Shown here: in pieces, positions 23,001 to 38,000 of the stretch
Layout of the letters: each line of letters opens with the position of its first letter
Numbering within the stretch: position 1 is the stretch's first letter
Source of the DNA: Sorghum bicolor
Taxonomy: Eukaryota > Streptophyta > Magnoliopsida > Poales > Poaceae
Direction: 5' to 3'
DNA length: 64,000 nucleotides
NCBI RefSeq assembly: GCF_000003195.3
Contig: NC_012870.2
Span: 9,168,501-9,232,500 of the forward strand
Position numbers and translations under genes: made by a program
The notes under the pieces: generated by a model
Database searches by the model: none
Told to the model about the DNA's origin: nothing
What the model saw: only the letters and a program-made list of their open reading frames with translations

Positions 23001-26000
23001 AGTCCGTTGTTCATCACTTCATGCAAATGGCTAGTATTCTTCTGCGATTAATACAATGTTAACATCCTTTATGCTTTCCTGATTCCAGGTTGTTAGTTCT
23101 GTAAAATGGCTTGAAGATGAGCTAGAGTTAAATGCTCTACACAACCCAGGTAGTCGCCGTGGTAATGGTAATGAAAATTCTGCCGTTGGGCAGAGAGCTG
23201 CACTTTCTGCTGCTTTGGGAAGTCGAGTTGAGGTAGCGGCAATGAACACTATTTCAGGTCAGTTTTTATCCTCTCATGAGTGTTTAGCATTTTTTTAAAA
23301 AAATTCTGGAGAAAATTGCAACTCAACTCAAATACATTGATGTGTAGAATGAGGTATGGTGTACATAGGTCCTTAACTGTAATGTTCTGTGTAAGGTCTG
23401 TAAACAGACTAATAGTCATGCAAATAAATACACACATGTTCCCTCAGGTTCACATTTTTCAATATGCTTAATGCATTTTATCTGTTGCATGTTGTTCTTT
23501 ACAAATGGATTTCTCTGGGGAACAACTTAAACAGGGAAAACTTAGTATCTTTTGGACGCAAAAAGAAAAGCAAAAGATAATTGTTTGTCCATTCATTTCC
23601 CTTGTTAGAATTAGAATTAGACTGGATTGTTGGTATGGACATATTCGTGCCAGTCTTTAAGTGGTACAGTAGGCACTAGGCAGATGAAATTGTGTTGATG
23701 TATCCATTAATCCTGTTTACTTTATTTTCAGGGGTAAAAGCTACGTACCTCCTTGCAGTTGCTTTCCTGGAGATACTGCGTTTTAGTTGCAATGGTGGCA
23801 TACTCTCGGCTACATCTACATTGAATAGATCAAATAGTGCTTTCAGTTGTGTATTTGAATACCTGCTCACTCCAAACTTGACACCGGCGGTAATTCAGTG
23901 TTTGACAGCAGTTGCACATAGAGCTTTTGAAACAGTGCTATCATGGCTGGTACAGTCCTCACTTTAGCTGTCTGTTGGAACATATTTGGCATGTGTTACA
24001 CTATCCTGTATGCCATCATTTACTTTGAAACGTGTAGGAAGCTGGAAGTCCTGTTTGCCATTGTGTTTAAGGGGCTGTTTGGACCATGGCCTCCGAGGCT
24101 ATGCCTGGCCAGGCAGGTAATCCTGTCCCCAGGCGTCCGAAATTGAATGCCTGGGGCACTGCCTGACCCAGGCAGCTGGACAATGCCGCCTACCAAACAG
24201 CCCCTAAATATGTACTCTGTTATTTTCTGTTGAATAGTGAAAACAGTATCTATACTAGAGACTATTGCTGTTGTCTGGATAGTTTTAGTAGGTGCTCATA
24301 TCAAGGATTCGTATTGAGCTTCAAGTTGCTAGGAAATGTGTTGTAGCAAAAGGATATATAATGTTTGAATTCTTACTTTTGTTGATCTGAAATAAAGAAT
24401 TATGCCTCACAAGTAAATGCTCATCCATGAACAAAGTGTTTTAAAATTGGGCACTGACAACATGCATCATGTGTTCCATAATGCTTCTATTTTGGATTTT
24501 ATTTGCACAATGAAATTCCGTTGTGTTTTGCTCGTTTAACTAGGAGGTACTGTGCAAATTGATTATATTTGTTGTTTTGTTGACCAGGAGGATCGCATAT
24601 CTGACATAGGTGAAGGAGCTGATGTTAGAGAATCAGTTCTTTCTGTTCATGCTTGCTTTCTGATAAAAAGCATGTCTCAGAGAGATGAGCATGTTCGTGA
24701 TGTGAGTGTTAAGCTGTTAACGCAGCTGAAGGAAAAGTTCCCACAGGTACCCATTCATTTGGTTTGTCATGTTTTGATTTTATCGATTTGAGACACCGAT
24801 GTGACTGGTTCTGAATTTTTTTCAGGTCCTCTGGAACTCTTCATGCTTGGATTTACTTCTTATTTCTGTTCACAATGAGTTGACTTCTGGTCCAGTCAGT
24901 GATCCTGCTTGGGTTGCAACTGTACGCTCACTGTATCAAAAGATTGCTAGGGAATGGTTGACAAGTGCTCTTTCATATGCTCCGTGTACCACTCAAGGCC
25001 TTATACAGGTTTAATGAATAACAATATTATTCAGCCAGACTTTTGTTCCAGCAGTGTTGTTCTGTGTTTGTGTGAGGCTGATGCTTTATTTCCTGTTAGT
25101 AGATGGTCACTGTCCTGTCAATGTTAAGGTTGCCGATTGCTTGTCTGGTTGAGGTTAAGCTTGCTTATCATGTAGATCCTTTCCCCTTTATTAGATTTCC
25201 TGTACAGTATGTTTTTGACTTCATTTGGAACATTTTGTTTTCTTCTTTAATTGTGCTCATTAGTCATGATCTGCTGCTACTTTGATTAACTGTTTGACTG
25301 TGCATGCATGCATAGTGATCTCCTGGATTGTTTTTTTCCTCCTGTGTAACTTTCAATTGTTGATACTACCTTCAGTAATAAACAAGTGGAAATTCTTGCT
25401 ATCTGGTAAGGATTTTTTTGGTTTGTTTTTTCCTTGAACATGTAGGAGAGCCGCGTATGATTATATTAAGAGAAAAAGGGGGTGAGAACCCTTACAAAAC
25501 CACAGACTCACACAATTTATTATTGTTTTGGAGGCTGTTACCAGACATGTTGGAAATAATCCTGTGTGTCTAGGTGCATGCTAGTGTCTAGGTTCATAAC
25601 CTTTAGTTTAGCTTAATTTGAGCATGGAATAATAGGAGTAGTAGGCTGTTTATTTGGGTAATATTCTAATTAGGAGGCTATCACAGCCACAATCGTTGCT
25701 CTCAGCACTGTATAAAGCTAGGAGGAAGATCAGAAAAGGCTAAGTCATTCCAGCCACCAAAACCATTGTGTTTGTGTTTTCTTGTGTGTGAGTTCCTTGT
25801 GATCTGTTAGAGGCTATTTGCTTTTTAAGACAGATTATCTTAGCTAGATATGGAATGTCCTGGGAAACTATTTCCTTTGGGTTAGCATTCGTATCAGTAG
25901 AATCTATGAAAATAATTTTGCTGACTCAAATAATTTGCTACATATTTTAGCATTTGCATGTTGTGCTTGAACATTTTGCAAGAATAATCTCTGAAATTTG

Positions 26001-29000
26001 TGCTTTGACTTTTGGTTATTGCATATGGGTTTCACATTCCATTCCAATACTGAATGGAAATAAGTCTCTGGTTATCTAATCAACAGAGTTTTCAGAGTGG
26101 CTCTAATAACATATAGTGTAGGATAAAGGAACATTGTCTGTAACTCTGTATACTGCCAGAAAATAAGGAAGGTAACCTTTCACTAGTGGCATCAGGTTAC
26201 TTAAGTGGTGCATCACTGCATCAGTTCAGTAGCTTATTATCCCATTTTTTATTACCAAAAGCTGTCCTTTGTTGGCATCTGTTGTGTCAAATGATATACA
26301 CATCTTAATGTATGCTCAACAGAAATGATCGGAGAAGAAACTGCCTGATTGTTTTTGTGTTCTATATTTTCCGTGAGGAATTACTGCACATTCAAATCAT
26401 CCTTTCTTTTAAACGTCTATAGACTATAGCACAAACTTATGCCACATGCATCATTATGCTGGCATAAGAAGTTCATACTTGTAACTTGTCCTTTTCGTTT
26501 TGCACCCAATGCCTGATATGTCTATTGAAGAGGGTTTTGATTGCATTTTTTAGGAAAATTTTTGCAAGCCAAGTGGAGTACAAAGAACACAGCATACAGC
26601 AGATGTTGTTTCACTTTTATCTGAGATACGTATTTGTAGTGGAAAGAATGATTGGAACGGTATTAGGACGGCCAATGTTCCTGCAGTTATGGATTCTGCA
26701 GCAGCAGCATCGGGAGCCAAAAAAGAAGCACCTGACTTCACTTTGGAAGTACTATCTACTGCAGTAGTGAGTGCAACTGTGAAGTGCAACCATGCTGGTG
26801 AGATTGCTGGTATGAGAAGGCTGTTTAGTACTATGGGAGGCGTAAACATGGTCATGTCTCCTCATGGCACGCAATCTGGGAATCCTCATCAGTCATTTGA
26901 TGAAGTTTTTGTCTCCAAGTTTGTCAGTCTTCTTCAGAACTTTGTTGTTGCGGCGGAGAAACAACCAATAGATAATTCACAATTTCGTGAAACATGTTCT
27001 CAAGCTACAGCATTACTTCTTGATCATATGGTAAGATCATTTTTGCACCTAGTGACCTAGGTGGCCTGTTGTTTTCTTAGTTCTGGATTAATTCTACTTT
27101 TCTATGTTGTAACATGTAGGTGTCTGATTCTAGAGCAAATCTGGAAGGGTTTTCTCAGCTTATACGGCTTCTATGTTGGTGTCCTGCTTATATTTCTACC
27201 CCTGATGCAATGGAGACTGGAATCTACATCTGGACATGGCTTGTATCGGCTGCGCCTTCTTTAGGTCCTCTTGTGCTTGCGGAACTTGTTGATGCGTGGC
27301 TATGGACCATAGATACAAAGCGTGGATTGTTTGCGTCGGATATGAATTACTGTGGCCCAGATGCAAAATTGAGGCCGCATCTTATCGCTGGTGAGCCTGA
27401 GGCACCGCCAGAAAAGGACCCAGTGGAAGCAATAATAGCCCATAGACTCTGGCTTGGCTTCTTTATTGATCGGTTTGAGGTTATAATCTCACCTTTTCTT
27501 CATTTATGTTATGAATTGCCACTGTTTTTTATGGCTAAAACTATGGTACTAGTGTGCATGCAACATATCTTCAATTGTTGTTTGCATAACAGAATAACAG
27601 ATGTTCAACCTTGTCTTATTTTCTCTTTTTTTTTCTGTATTATCTGAGCATATTCGATTTGTGGTTGCATACAAGTTTGGAGCGTGGAAGGTTTTTGCAC
27701 TGAAGAAAACGAATAGGGCATTGTGATCTATACAATACTGCTTCGCTTAAGCTTGTTTCATGATCTTTTGGAGTGTGGGATTAAGGGGTGACATAAACGA
27801 AAAGAAAAGCAAATAATACAACAAAGTTCTTCCCGAATTGTCTGTACTTTATCTTCTGTTACCTTCACTTATTCAAAAGTTGTTTTATTGTCTAGATTCT
27901 AGAACTTCTGTCTATGTGTGTCTGAATTATTCTGCTCTGTGCATACATGTTCAACCTCACTCTGTGATATATTATAAATAACTTCATAATAAATTGACTA
28001 AATTCAGCTTAATAGCTAATTAATGCTGTAAAAGGTTCTTACAGTGTATGAGATGCAAAGAAGAGTTTATTGAACTCAGGGAGCAAAGTAGGAGTACTTT
28101 TAGTCTCAAGTGTAGTGGATTGCACATCGGTTGCATTCTAGTTTCACATTTTGGCAAGTATGGCAACTGATTTTGATACTAGAATAGTTAATTCCACTGC
28201 CTTATACAAGTGCCATTCTGGCAGGTGGTTCGGCATGACAGCATTGAACAACTTCTACTTCTAGGTCGGATGTTACAAGGAACAATGAAGTCTCCAGCTC
28301 ATTTTTCTCACCATCCTGCTGCTACTGGCACTTTCTTTACTGCGATGCTCCTTGGATTGAAGTTTTGCTCATGTCAGTCTCAATCTAACTTGCAGAAGTG
28401 TAATATGGGGCTTCAGTTGTTAGAGGACAGGGTATACCGGTAAATTTTTTACTTCACTCCATTGTTTTTTGTGTCCTTATATAATTATGTGTATTAGGTT
28501 CGGTGTTTCATCATATGCATGCTACAATGTTTCTGACATCGCTTTCTATGTCTCATCTGTAAAATCCTGATAGTTTGAATGATAAGGTAAAACAAAAGGA
28601 AGAGGTCAAGGGTGTATATAAAATCTTGAATTACAATGACAGAAAAAAATCACAAAATTATATCAAAACTATATGTTTGTGGCACTTTATAAAAAATACA
28701 ATTTTTGCAAGAAATCAGTTGCAGAACTCATAGTTAACTATTGGACTTTGAGTGTGATTTCTTAGTAATTTGGTGGTTTAGTCAAAAGGGATATCTATGT
28801 AATATTACCAATCACCAAAACTGGTAGTTGACAAGTTAACAAAACCTTAAATGGTATTCATTTTAATTTAGACATGCACTTGAGACTTGAGAGAAAACAC
28901 TTTTCTATTGTGTTTCATCTCCATTCGAGTGGTTTGGCTGGGTGTTTACATTGGCTTGCCAAGCCTATCACAACCCTCCCTCTTTCTGGGAAGGGATTCT

Positions 29001-32000
29001 TTCTCCATCTGGATTTGGGACTGGCAATGTTGAAACAACACAGGTGGAGTAATGTTTATTTCCCTCCTTTACCCCGATGGAGTAATTATGCTTCAACTAT
29101 CTCTTACTGTCAAGTAGAGTATGTAATTATTTCTTAATTTTCATGCTTGTTTCGGCTGCAAGTTTGCATCTTCTTTGTCCTGTCTTTTCAGTGCTGCTTT
29201 GGGATGGTTTTCTTATGCGCCTGAGTGGTATGAATCTCAAAACAAAACTTATGCTCAGAGAGAAGCTCAATCAGTGTCAGTATTTGTCCATTTTCTACAA
29301 AATGAGCGCACCAGTGGTCCTGTCGATTCTGTTTCAAAGTCACAGGGACGTGAAGATGAACCTAATATGGTATATGACTGAACAACACTTTTGTTTCCCA
29401 TTTATTTCTCTGATCTCATCCTCAATTCAGAGAAATTTTTGTCTCTTCTCTCACTCATCTCCTACATTTTTTTTTTTGAAATTATAAACCTTTCTCTCTG
29501 CCATTTTTTTCTTTGGTTGCAGGTAGATCAGATTCATCCTGTCTGGGGCTGTCTTGACAACTATGCAACTGCAAGGGAAAAGCGTAAACAGTTACTTCTG
29601 ACGCTTTCTCAGAATGAGGCAGACAGACTTGAAGTCTGGGCACAACCTATAAATACAAAGTAACTACCCTACTTTAAGTTGTCAATCTTCCTTTTGTTTC
29701 TTTGGGTCCTATTGAGTTCGAGTTAACATGCGTCTCATGTTATCTGTGGCCAGAGATACGACGACTTTTCGTGGTAAAATCAGCTCGGATAAATGGATTG
29801 ATCATGTCAGAACTGCTTTTGCTGTTGATCCTCGAATTGCTCTTTCTATGCCTTTGAGGTTTCCAACAAATGCAACAATGCAATCTGAGATTACTCAGCT
29901 GGTACAGGTATGGTTCTTCTTTCCTATGGATGCTACCTTTTCAGATATTATAATTGCTACTAGTTTTTGTTTGTTCTTCACATGCAAGAGATCACTTAGT
30001 TGGTACAAGTATAGTTCTTTCCTGAGCTATCTTTTCAGATATTATAATTGGTACTAGGTTTCTTTTTGTTTTCTTCGCATGCGAGTTCTGTTTCATTTTC
30101 ATACTATTTTTGCTTTGCATCATGTTCCATCAGTATGTGTGTAGAGATTCGTATAGTCCTGTAGGAATATGCTAGTGAGTTTAAGCTCCACCCATGTTGA
30201 TTGGGTAATATACTTGGTTTCTGAGTTTAGTAACTTATTATGCATATTTGACATCTTTCTAACTTCTGCTTTCTTTCATTGATAAAAGCCAGCTGATGTT
30301 CATATGTTTTTTCTTTTATAGACACGATTACTGGAGCTTCGTACAATTCCTGAAGCATTACCTTTTTTCATTACTCCAAAGGCGGTAGATGAAAATTCAG
30401 TGCTGCTACAGCAACTACCACACTGGGCTCCATGTTCTGTTACACAGGCATTGGAGTTTCTTACTCCTCCTTATAAAGGACATCCACGTGTTATGGCATA
30501 TGTCCTTCGTGTCTTGGAGACTTACCCCCCTGAGACTGTTACCTTTTTTATGCCACAGTTGGTACAATCTCTCAGATATGATGAAGGGGTGAGAATTATT
30601 TCAGTGATATGCATGTTTCTGTCATCTTACACATAGAACGTCTGTCTACATCTTTTGCTTTATCATTGCTCATAGAAGCCATATTATTTTCTTAAATATT
30701 TTTTTACATGTATCTCATTTCTCATGCCTTTTAACTCAATCAGAAACTGGTTGAAGGGTACTTGCTTGGAGCTACTCGAAGAAGTAATATATTTGCTCAT
30801 ATCTTAATATGGCATCTGCAGGTGAAAATTTTCTTGTACCATATCCTCTCTTTTTCCCCCATTTTTAGAAGATGTTTTTTTGATTATTATTTAAGTTATT
30901 CCTTATGTGAAATTCTTTCACTGAGATTTTTTGGTCTGGAACTTGAAATGCAGGGAGAATACGTTGATGAATCTGAGAAAGATGCAGAGGCTCTGAAGGT
31001 ATTATCTTCTTTTTTTTTTATGTAGATGGATTTTCCATTCCTTTTTCGTATCAAAATATGCATTAGCAAAAGAAGTACTGTTTTCTCCATTCCGCTCCTT
31101 TTCTTAAACTTCATTAGTAAGGTTTGAGCCATAATAATGCTTGAGTATCATTGCCTTGGTGATAGTAACCAATACCTAACCAGTAACCAGTCAAAGATTA
31201 TTTGACCCTAAATAAATTAATTACATCATCTTGAATTTCCACAGCCTGTGATGGTCCATAAATGATGGGCTTGAACAATTAAATGATGTAATGCTATTAC
31301 ATACAGCGTATGGGATTTAAACATGGAGTGAATAATTTAACTTAGTGGGTGAAAGTAAGCAAAGCAATTGCACTGGTGTATTTTTTTTATTAATCATGTA
31401 TACTTATATGTACTCCCTCAGTTCCAAATTATAAGACGTTGCTTTCCTGGATATATTGTTTTTACTATGTCTCTAGACATAGTGTATACCAGCAAACTTA
31501 TTTTTGCACCTTGTAACAAATTTTTGTTGTGGAAGTTGAAGTTTTAAAGAATGATACAGCACTTTGTATACTACTGCGAAAAGTCCTTTTGGATTTCCTT
31601 TTCATGATAATTTGAATGCATAATTGCACCACAAAGAGGTGATTGCACATGTTGTCGTCGTGATGTTATGAATGTATATTCAAGAAAAATCTACACTTGA
31701 TTTTTTTATGTTCTAAATACATATTTTAAAAGTTATTGATAGTCATAGTTTCAAAAGATTGACTAAATCTTGTCTGAAACCTAAGTACTTGTGACCGAGT
31801 GAGTAGATTGTAACATGTGATAGTTGATGTTTGCTGCTGATAACGAAATTTGCAGCAATTGATTTCATTAAATCTATGGTATAATTTTGTTTTCATGTTT
31901 GAAGGTTACAGATACAGGTATCAATGCAGATTTGGCCTCCTCCGGTGCAAGCGTCCTCATTTAGCTAAAATATCATGTTGTAATGTTTCAAAGATCATCA

Positions 32001-35000
32001 CAAAAATCATGTATGTAGTGCTCATAAAATTAAGTGTGTTTTCTGAATCTCAACATCAAAGATGAATTTTAAACTGCATTGTTGTGGCTACACATAACTT
32101 TAGGTGTACTACGTGATATTTTAGCTAAAGAGGATGCCGGCACCCCAGGAGGCCAAAACATTGGTGTCACAAATATAGTGTTCATGTTTCATTATTTTTT
32201 TCTTTCCAGGGCAGTGCTTTCCAATCCTTGCTTCCTGCTGTTAAGGACAAAATTATAGAGAGTTTCACTCCAGAGGCTCGTGACATGTTTGAAAGAGAAT
32301 TTGATTTCTTTGACAAAGTGACCTCTATTTCTGGTGTCCTTTTCCCTCTTCCCAAGGACGAGCGGAGAGCGGGTATAAGAAGGTAATTCTAGAGTTATTG
32401 TAATGTTTCAAAAAGAAAAGAATTGAAAACATACTTTTATTATAATTTTCATGCAGGGAACTGGAGAAGATTTCGATTCCAGGTGATGACCTCTACCTAC
32501 CTACTGCAACAAACAAGTTAGTACGGGGTATACAGTTGGACAGTGGTATTCCTCTCCAGTCTGCTGCAAAAGTTCCAATAATGATTACTTTTAACGTTGT
32601 TGACCGTGACGGGGACCCAAATGATGTAAAACCACAGGCTTGTATTTTTAAGGTAAATTATAATTTCCTTTGCAGTTAACATGCACAAACAACCTTTACT
32701 TCTTGAGATCTTTTAATCATTTATGAATATGATGTGGCTAGTGGATTGGTTGCAATTAGTCGAAAGATGGAGCGTGTTCACCCTCGTTAGATGCTCTTAA
32801 CAGTTATTAGGTGGAACTTTGATTCTGTTATGCTAGATTAACTCTTTGCCAAAGCCCTTGATATAGAGTTGGCACCTAACAATCCAATCTAACAACTCAC
32901 TGTTTCACTGACAAACTGAACTAACCTATGCCTCAAGCTAATGATCCTAACCAACTGACAATAAGGAAGAGCTAAGCTCCTACTGTTGTTGTGGGAGCTG
33001 GCCCTGACATCGTCTCTTGTGCATCCACAACACCTCATTCCATATTTCTATCTTCAAGAGTGTGTTCTTAAGTACTGATATTATTAATTAATATTAAGTA
33101 TACTATTAAATAACTATAAGCTTACCAACTTTTTAGTTTACTAGAAAAATTACTTAAACATTTGACTATATGAAGGCATCAAACCTTAAGCCTATAAAAA
33201 AAGTATTGTGCATTCATGATTTTACCCTATCCAAATTGTAGTGTACCAGTCCTATTTCTTCATTTAGCTAGATTAGTGGTAAACTGGTAACTTACCGACT
33301 GCTGAACACTAGCTGGTTTCTTTGATATGACAGGTTGGTGATGACTGTAGACAAGATGTGCTGGCGCTGCAAGTGATTGCTCTGTTAAGGGATGTATTTC
33401 AAGCTGTTGGATTAAACCTGTATCTTTTTCCGTATGGTGTTTTGCCTACTGGACCAGGCCGAGGCATAATTGAGGTGAACATATCTTTGCAACTTTTTTT
33501 GACCTGTATGGCCTATCGAATCACCAAGCAACAATCAGTGTGTAATTGCCTTTTGTTTCCACTCAAATGTGAGGTGTGCACTGGCAAATCTTGAAGATTT
33601 GGTGCAAGGGCCCAAGAGATGAAAGACTTTTAGTAACTTCAAGCAGAAAAATTCCCTTCAAGTGTTAACAGTAAACTATACTACATGATACTTCTACTTT
33701 TTTGGAGAAGACCTCCTTTAGGGAGGTACTCACATGACTTGTGAGGACCTGGGTTTGAGCCCAGGTGGGTTGCCTCTCAGCTGGAGGCTCTACCAACCAA
33801 ACCAAGCTCTAAATTTCTCCTCAGCAATAACATTTATATTCCATTAAAAAAATACAAAGTTGTGAGCATTACTTGATCTCTGAGATTCGAGTTTAGCCTC
33901 TGATATTGGTGAATGATTGAGATTTATGGTAGGATGCCAAATGTACTGATTTTATTTTTGTTGTGGTCGATCTGTGTACTTTTAAGTATTAGTTTTTATA
34001 GTCATGGAAGATTTACTGCACTGTTTCTCAATGTTTTTGCTTTAGCTTTGTTCAGTCAGTAGAGTTCCTATTTGCATGGCTAATATTTTTTTTTCTCTCG
34101 TATACACTGGAGACCTGCATATCATTGCATCGGTAGTAATTCATTATGTGCTACTGTGCGTTGTTTTTGTTGATATGTTAGAATATTCCTTTTATACCTA
34201 ATGGTATTGGTTAGTTTCTTGGTTTCCACTATTAATCCTAGGTGGCTGCAGGTGGTCCCAGATACTCGGAGTAGAAATCAAATGGGTGAAACAACTGATG
34301 GTGGTTTATTAGAGATATTTCAGCAAGATTATGGTCCTGTAGGTTCACCTTCTTTTGAAACTGCTCGAGAAATGTTTATGATCAGTAGTGCTGGATATGC
34401 TGTTGCTAGCTTACTCCTTCAACCGAAGGATCGGCATAATGGCAATCTTCTCTTTGATAGGTATGACACACTAAGTTTTTTTAAATGAATGGTTTTGTCC
34501 AGAATATGCAACTTAACCATCACCTTGTTTATGCAGCCATGGGAGATTAGTCCACATTGATTTTGGTTTTATTTTGGAGATTTCACCTGGAGGTAATATG
34601 GGATTTGAGAGTGCACATTTCAAGCTAAGCCACGAGATGACTCAATTGCTGGATCCATCTGGAACTATGAAGAGTGATACATGGAACCAATTTCTCAGGT
34701 AGGCATAAATTGCACACTTAGGGCCTGTTCGTTTCACAGGAAATGGACACCTGGATTAATTCCAACCTGGAATCCTATGATAATTTGTATTATATTTGAT
34801 CTCCTGGAATGAATCCAGAAGGAACAAGGGCAAAACGAACGAGCCCTTAGTGAACCAGAGTTACTGGTATGCTTAGTTTTTTTTTAATGATATACAGCAG
34901 GGGAGGCCCCCACTGTATGATTTTATTAAAAACAGAGCTGTACAGAAAACCTCCAAGGGAGGAGAAACAACAGAGGAAAAGAAAAACCCAGGGGCGGGAC

Positions 35001-36064
35001 AGCAGAAAACTAAACTAAGGAAGCTATACGATCTAGGAAAACAGGACCCTTAAACTCACTAAATCTGTGAGGTTGTAATTTGTCCTCAACACAGAAAGAG
35101 CTCTTCCAGGAATGCTTAGTAATAAATGCACTTGTATACACTTTTGCCACCATTCAGTTTTAGTATCAGATGTGTGAGAGCACAGCAAAGGAAGCTAGAG
35201 AAAATGTTAGGGGAAGTAAAGGATTGGTAGACTTTTTTTGTTACGAAAAATTCTTTGCATCACAGCCTTCACAGTTAACTTACTGTTATGGTGGTAAAAG
35301 CATGACCTTAATTGTTCCTACTAGCTTGTTATGAATAAAGATGGTTGGAAGACAAAATAACCTCAGTGTTGATCATAGTTTGATTGAACCATTTTCTCCG
35401 TGGACTCCATATTGCACTTCCCTTCAATTTGTGAGCACATACTTATCAATATTTGGGCATGAAAGTACCAACTTATGCAGGTGATTGTGAACCCAAAACT
35501 GCTGATTAGCAGGTCTGCACTGTAATCAGCTAAGGAGAACTGTTAACATCTGGAAAAAAATAAAAAAGATTAAACATAATTGTGGGTGGATGTGGATGTC
35601 ATACTGAAGACTTGAGGAGCAAACATTAATGCATTCATGATAGGAACCAACTGATCAGTAGTTTGTTTTTGTTTTAACTCTGATGTGTTATGTTTCTGAA
35701 ATTTGATTAAGATTAGTTGACTCAGATATTCTCCCACCACCAGTTTGTGTTTTTTTTTTTGGTGTGATATGTACAGTAGTTCTGATTTGAGTATTTTGCT
35801 TTCAGATTGTGTGTCAAAGGATACCTAGCAGCAAGGAGGCATATGAATGGGATTTTAAGTACAGTCAACCTGATGATAGACAGTGGCCTTCCTTGCTTTA
35901 GCAGGGGAGATCCTATCAATAATCTTCGGAAGCGGTTTCATCCAGAGATGAATGAACGTGAGGCCGCTAACTTCATGATACGAACATGTGCTGATGCTTA
36001 CAACAAGTGGACTACCGCAGGGTATGACTTGATTCAGTACTTGCAGCAGGGTATTGAGAAATAG
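17073..36064 (+). CDS. Phosphatidylinositol 4-kinase alpha (type III PI4K-alpha)
   Basis: Makes PI4P from phosphatidylinositol, in plants mainly at the plasma membrane. Coding exons: 17073-17831, 17912-18253, 18330-18488, 19357-19527, 19650-19808, 19912-20039, 21670-21973, 23089-23257, 23732-23949, 24588-24746, 24826-25008, 26554-27030, 27120-27479, 28225-28439, 29192-29369, 29523-29659, 29754-29907, 30322-30588, 30744-30821, 30954-30998, 32210-32382, 32457-32652, 33334-33474, 34252-34460, 34537-34698, 35806-36064; 5802 nt, 1933 residues (Arabidopsis PI4K-alpha1 is about 2028). The N-terminal helical solenoid begins [19 protein letters not shown] accessory domain spans about 1380-1540. The kinase domain shows GDDCRQD (1679-1685), catalytic DRHNGN (D1784) and HIDFGF (D1802), and the protein ends QYLQQGIEK. 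The ATG at 17073 is preferred over an in-frame ATG at 17052 because MEALxELCD matches the family start. Exon 1 is alanine-rich and shorter than in dicots. Intron 2 is GC-AG. All key residues are present. Confidence 0.95.
18254..18329 (+). other. Probable GC-AG intron in PI4K-alpha (intron 2)
   Basis: The exon before it ends in TGT TCG CAG and the next bases are GCATGT, so the donor is CAG|GCATGT, close to the strong consensus used by GC-AG introns. The acceptor is TTGATGCAG and the 76 nt intron keeps the frame (CSQ to ADMAGSSPG). An alternative GT donor six bases on (TGT|GTCTTA) would also keep frame and add Ala-Cys, but it matches the donor consensus poorly. Confidence 0.75.
20596..20677 (-). 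repeat. 3' LTR of the SMART element
   Basis: 82 bp, plus-strand start TATTGAGTTGCATGCACC, end TATATTCCAACA. It differs from the partner only at the T/C in gtgggYaatt. Confidence 0.92.
20795..20876 (-). repeat. 5' LTR of the SMART element
   Basis: 82 bp copy of 20596-20677, directly adjoining the primer-binding site on its left and the target duplication CTAAT on its right. Confidence 0.92.
24071..24204. mobile_element. Tourist-like MITE in PI4K-alpha intron 9
   Basis: A 134 bp GC-rich element with perfect 12 bp terminal inverted repeats GGGGCTGTTTGG and TAA duplications on both sides (24068-24070, 24205-24207). TAA duplications fit PIF/Harbinger-derived MITEs. The interior is rich in CAGGCAG/CCTGGG palindromic pieces. 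Confidence 0.88.
33700..33800 (+). repeat. tRNA-like or SINE-like remnant in PI4K-alpha intron 23
   Basis: Contains CCTGGGTTTGAGCCCAGG (33757-33774), which folds as a T-arm-like hairpin and resembles a pol III B box (GGTTCGANNCC). No intact cloverleaf is visible, so it is not called a tRNA gene. Identity is uncertain. Confidence 0.35.
34721..34846. mobile_element. Tourist-like MITE in PI4K-alpha intron 25
   Basis: A 126 bp element with near-perfect inverted ends (GGGCCTGTTCGTTT and the complement of GGGCTCGTTCGTTT), flanked by TTA at 34718-34720 and 34847-34849. Ends and duplication fit PIF/Harbinger-derived Tourist MITEs. Confidence 0.88.
34875..35060. repeat. Unclassified repeat in PI4K-alpha intron 25
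   Basis: Begins with a T-run, then ATACAGCAGGGGAGGCCCCCACTGTATGATTTTATTAAAA, with an imperfect ACAGcAGGGG/CCCCcACTGT hairpin, then an A- and GGA-rich stretch. A similar start (GGAGAGCCGCGTATGATTATATTAA) occurs near 25445. It resembles a retroposon end but was not identified. Confidence 0.4.
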
Positions 36065-38000
<1,936 letters not shown>
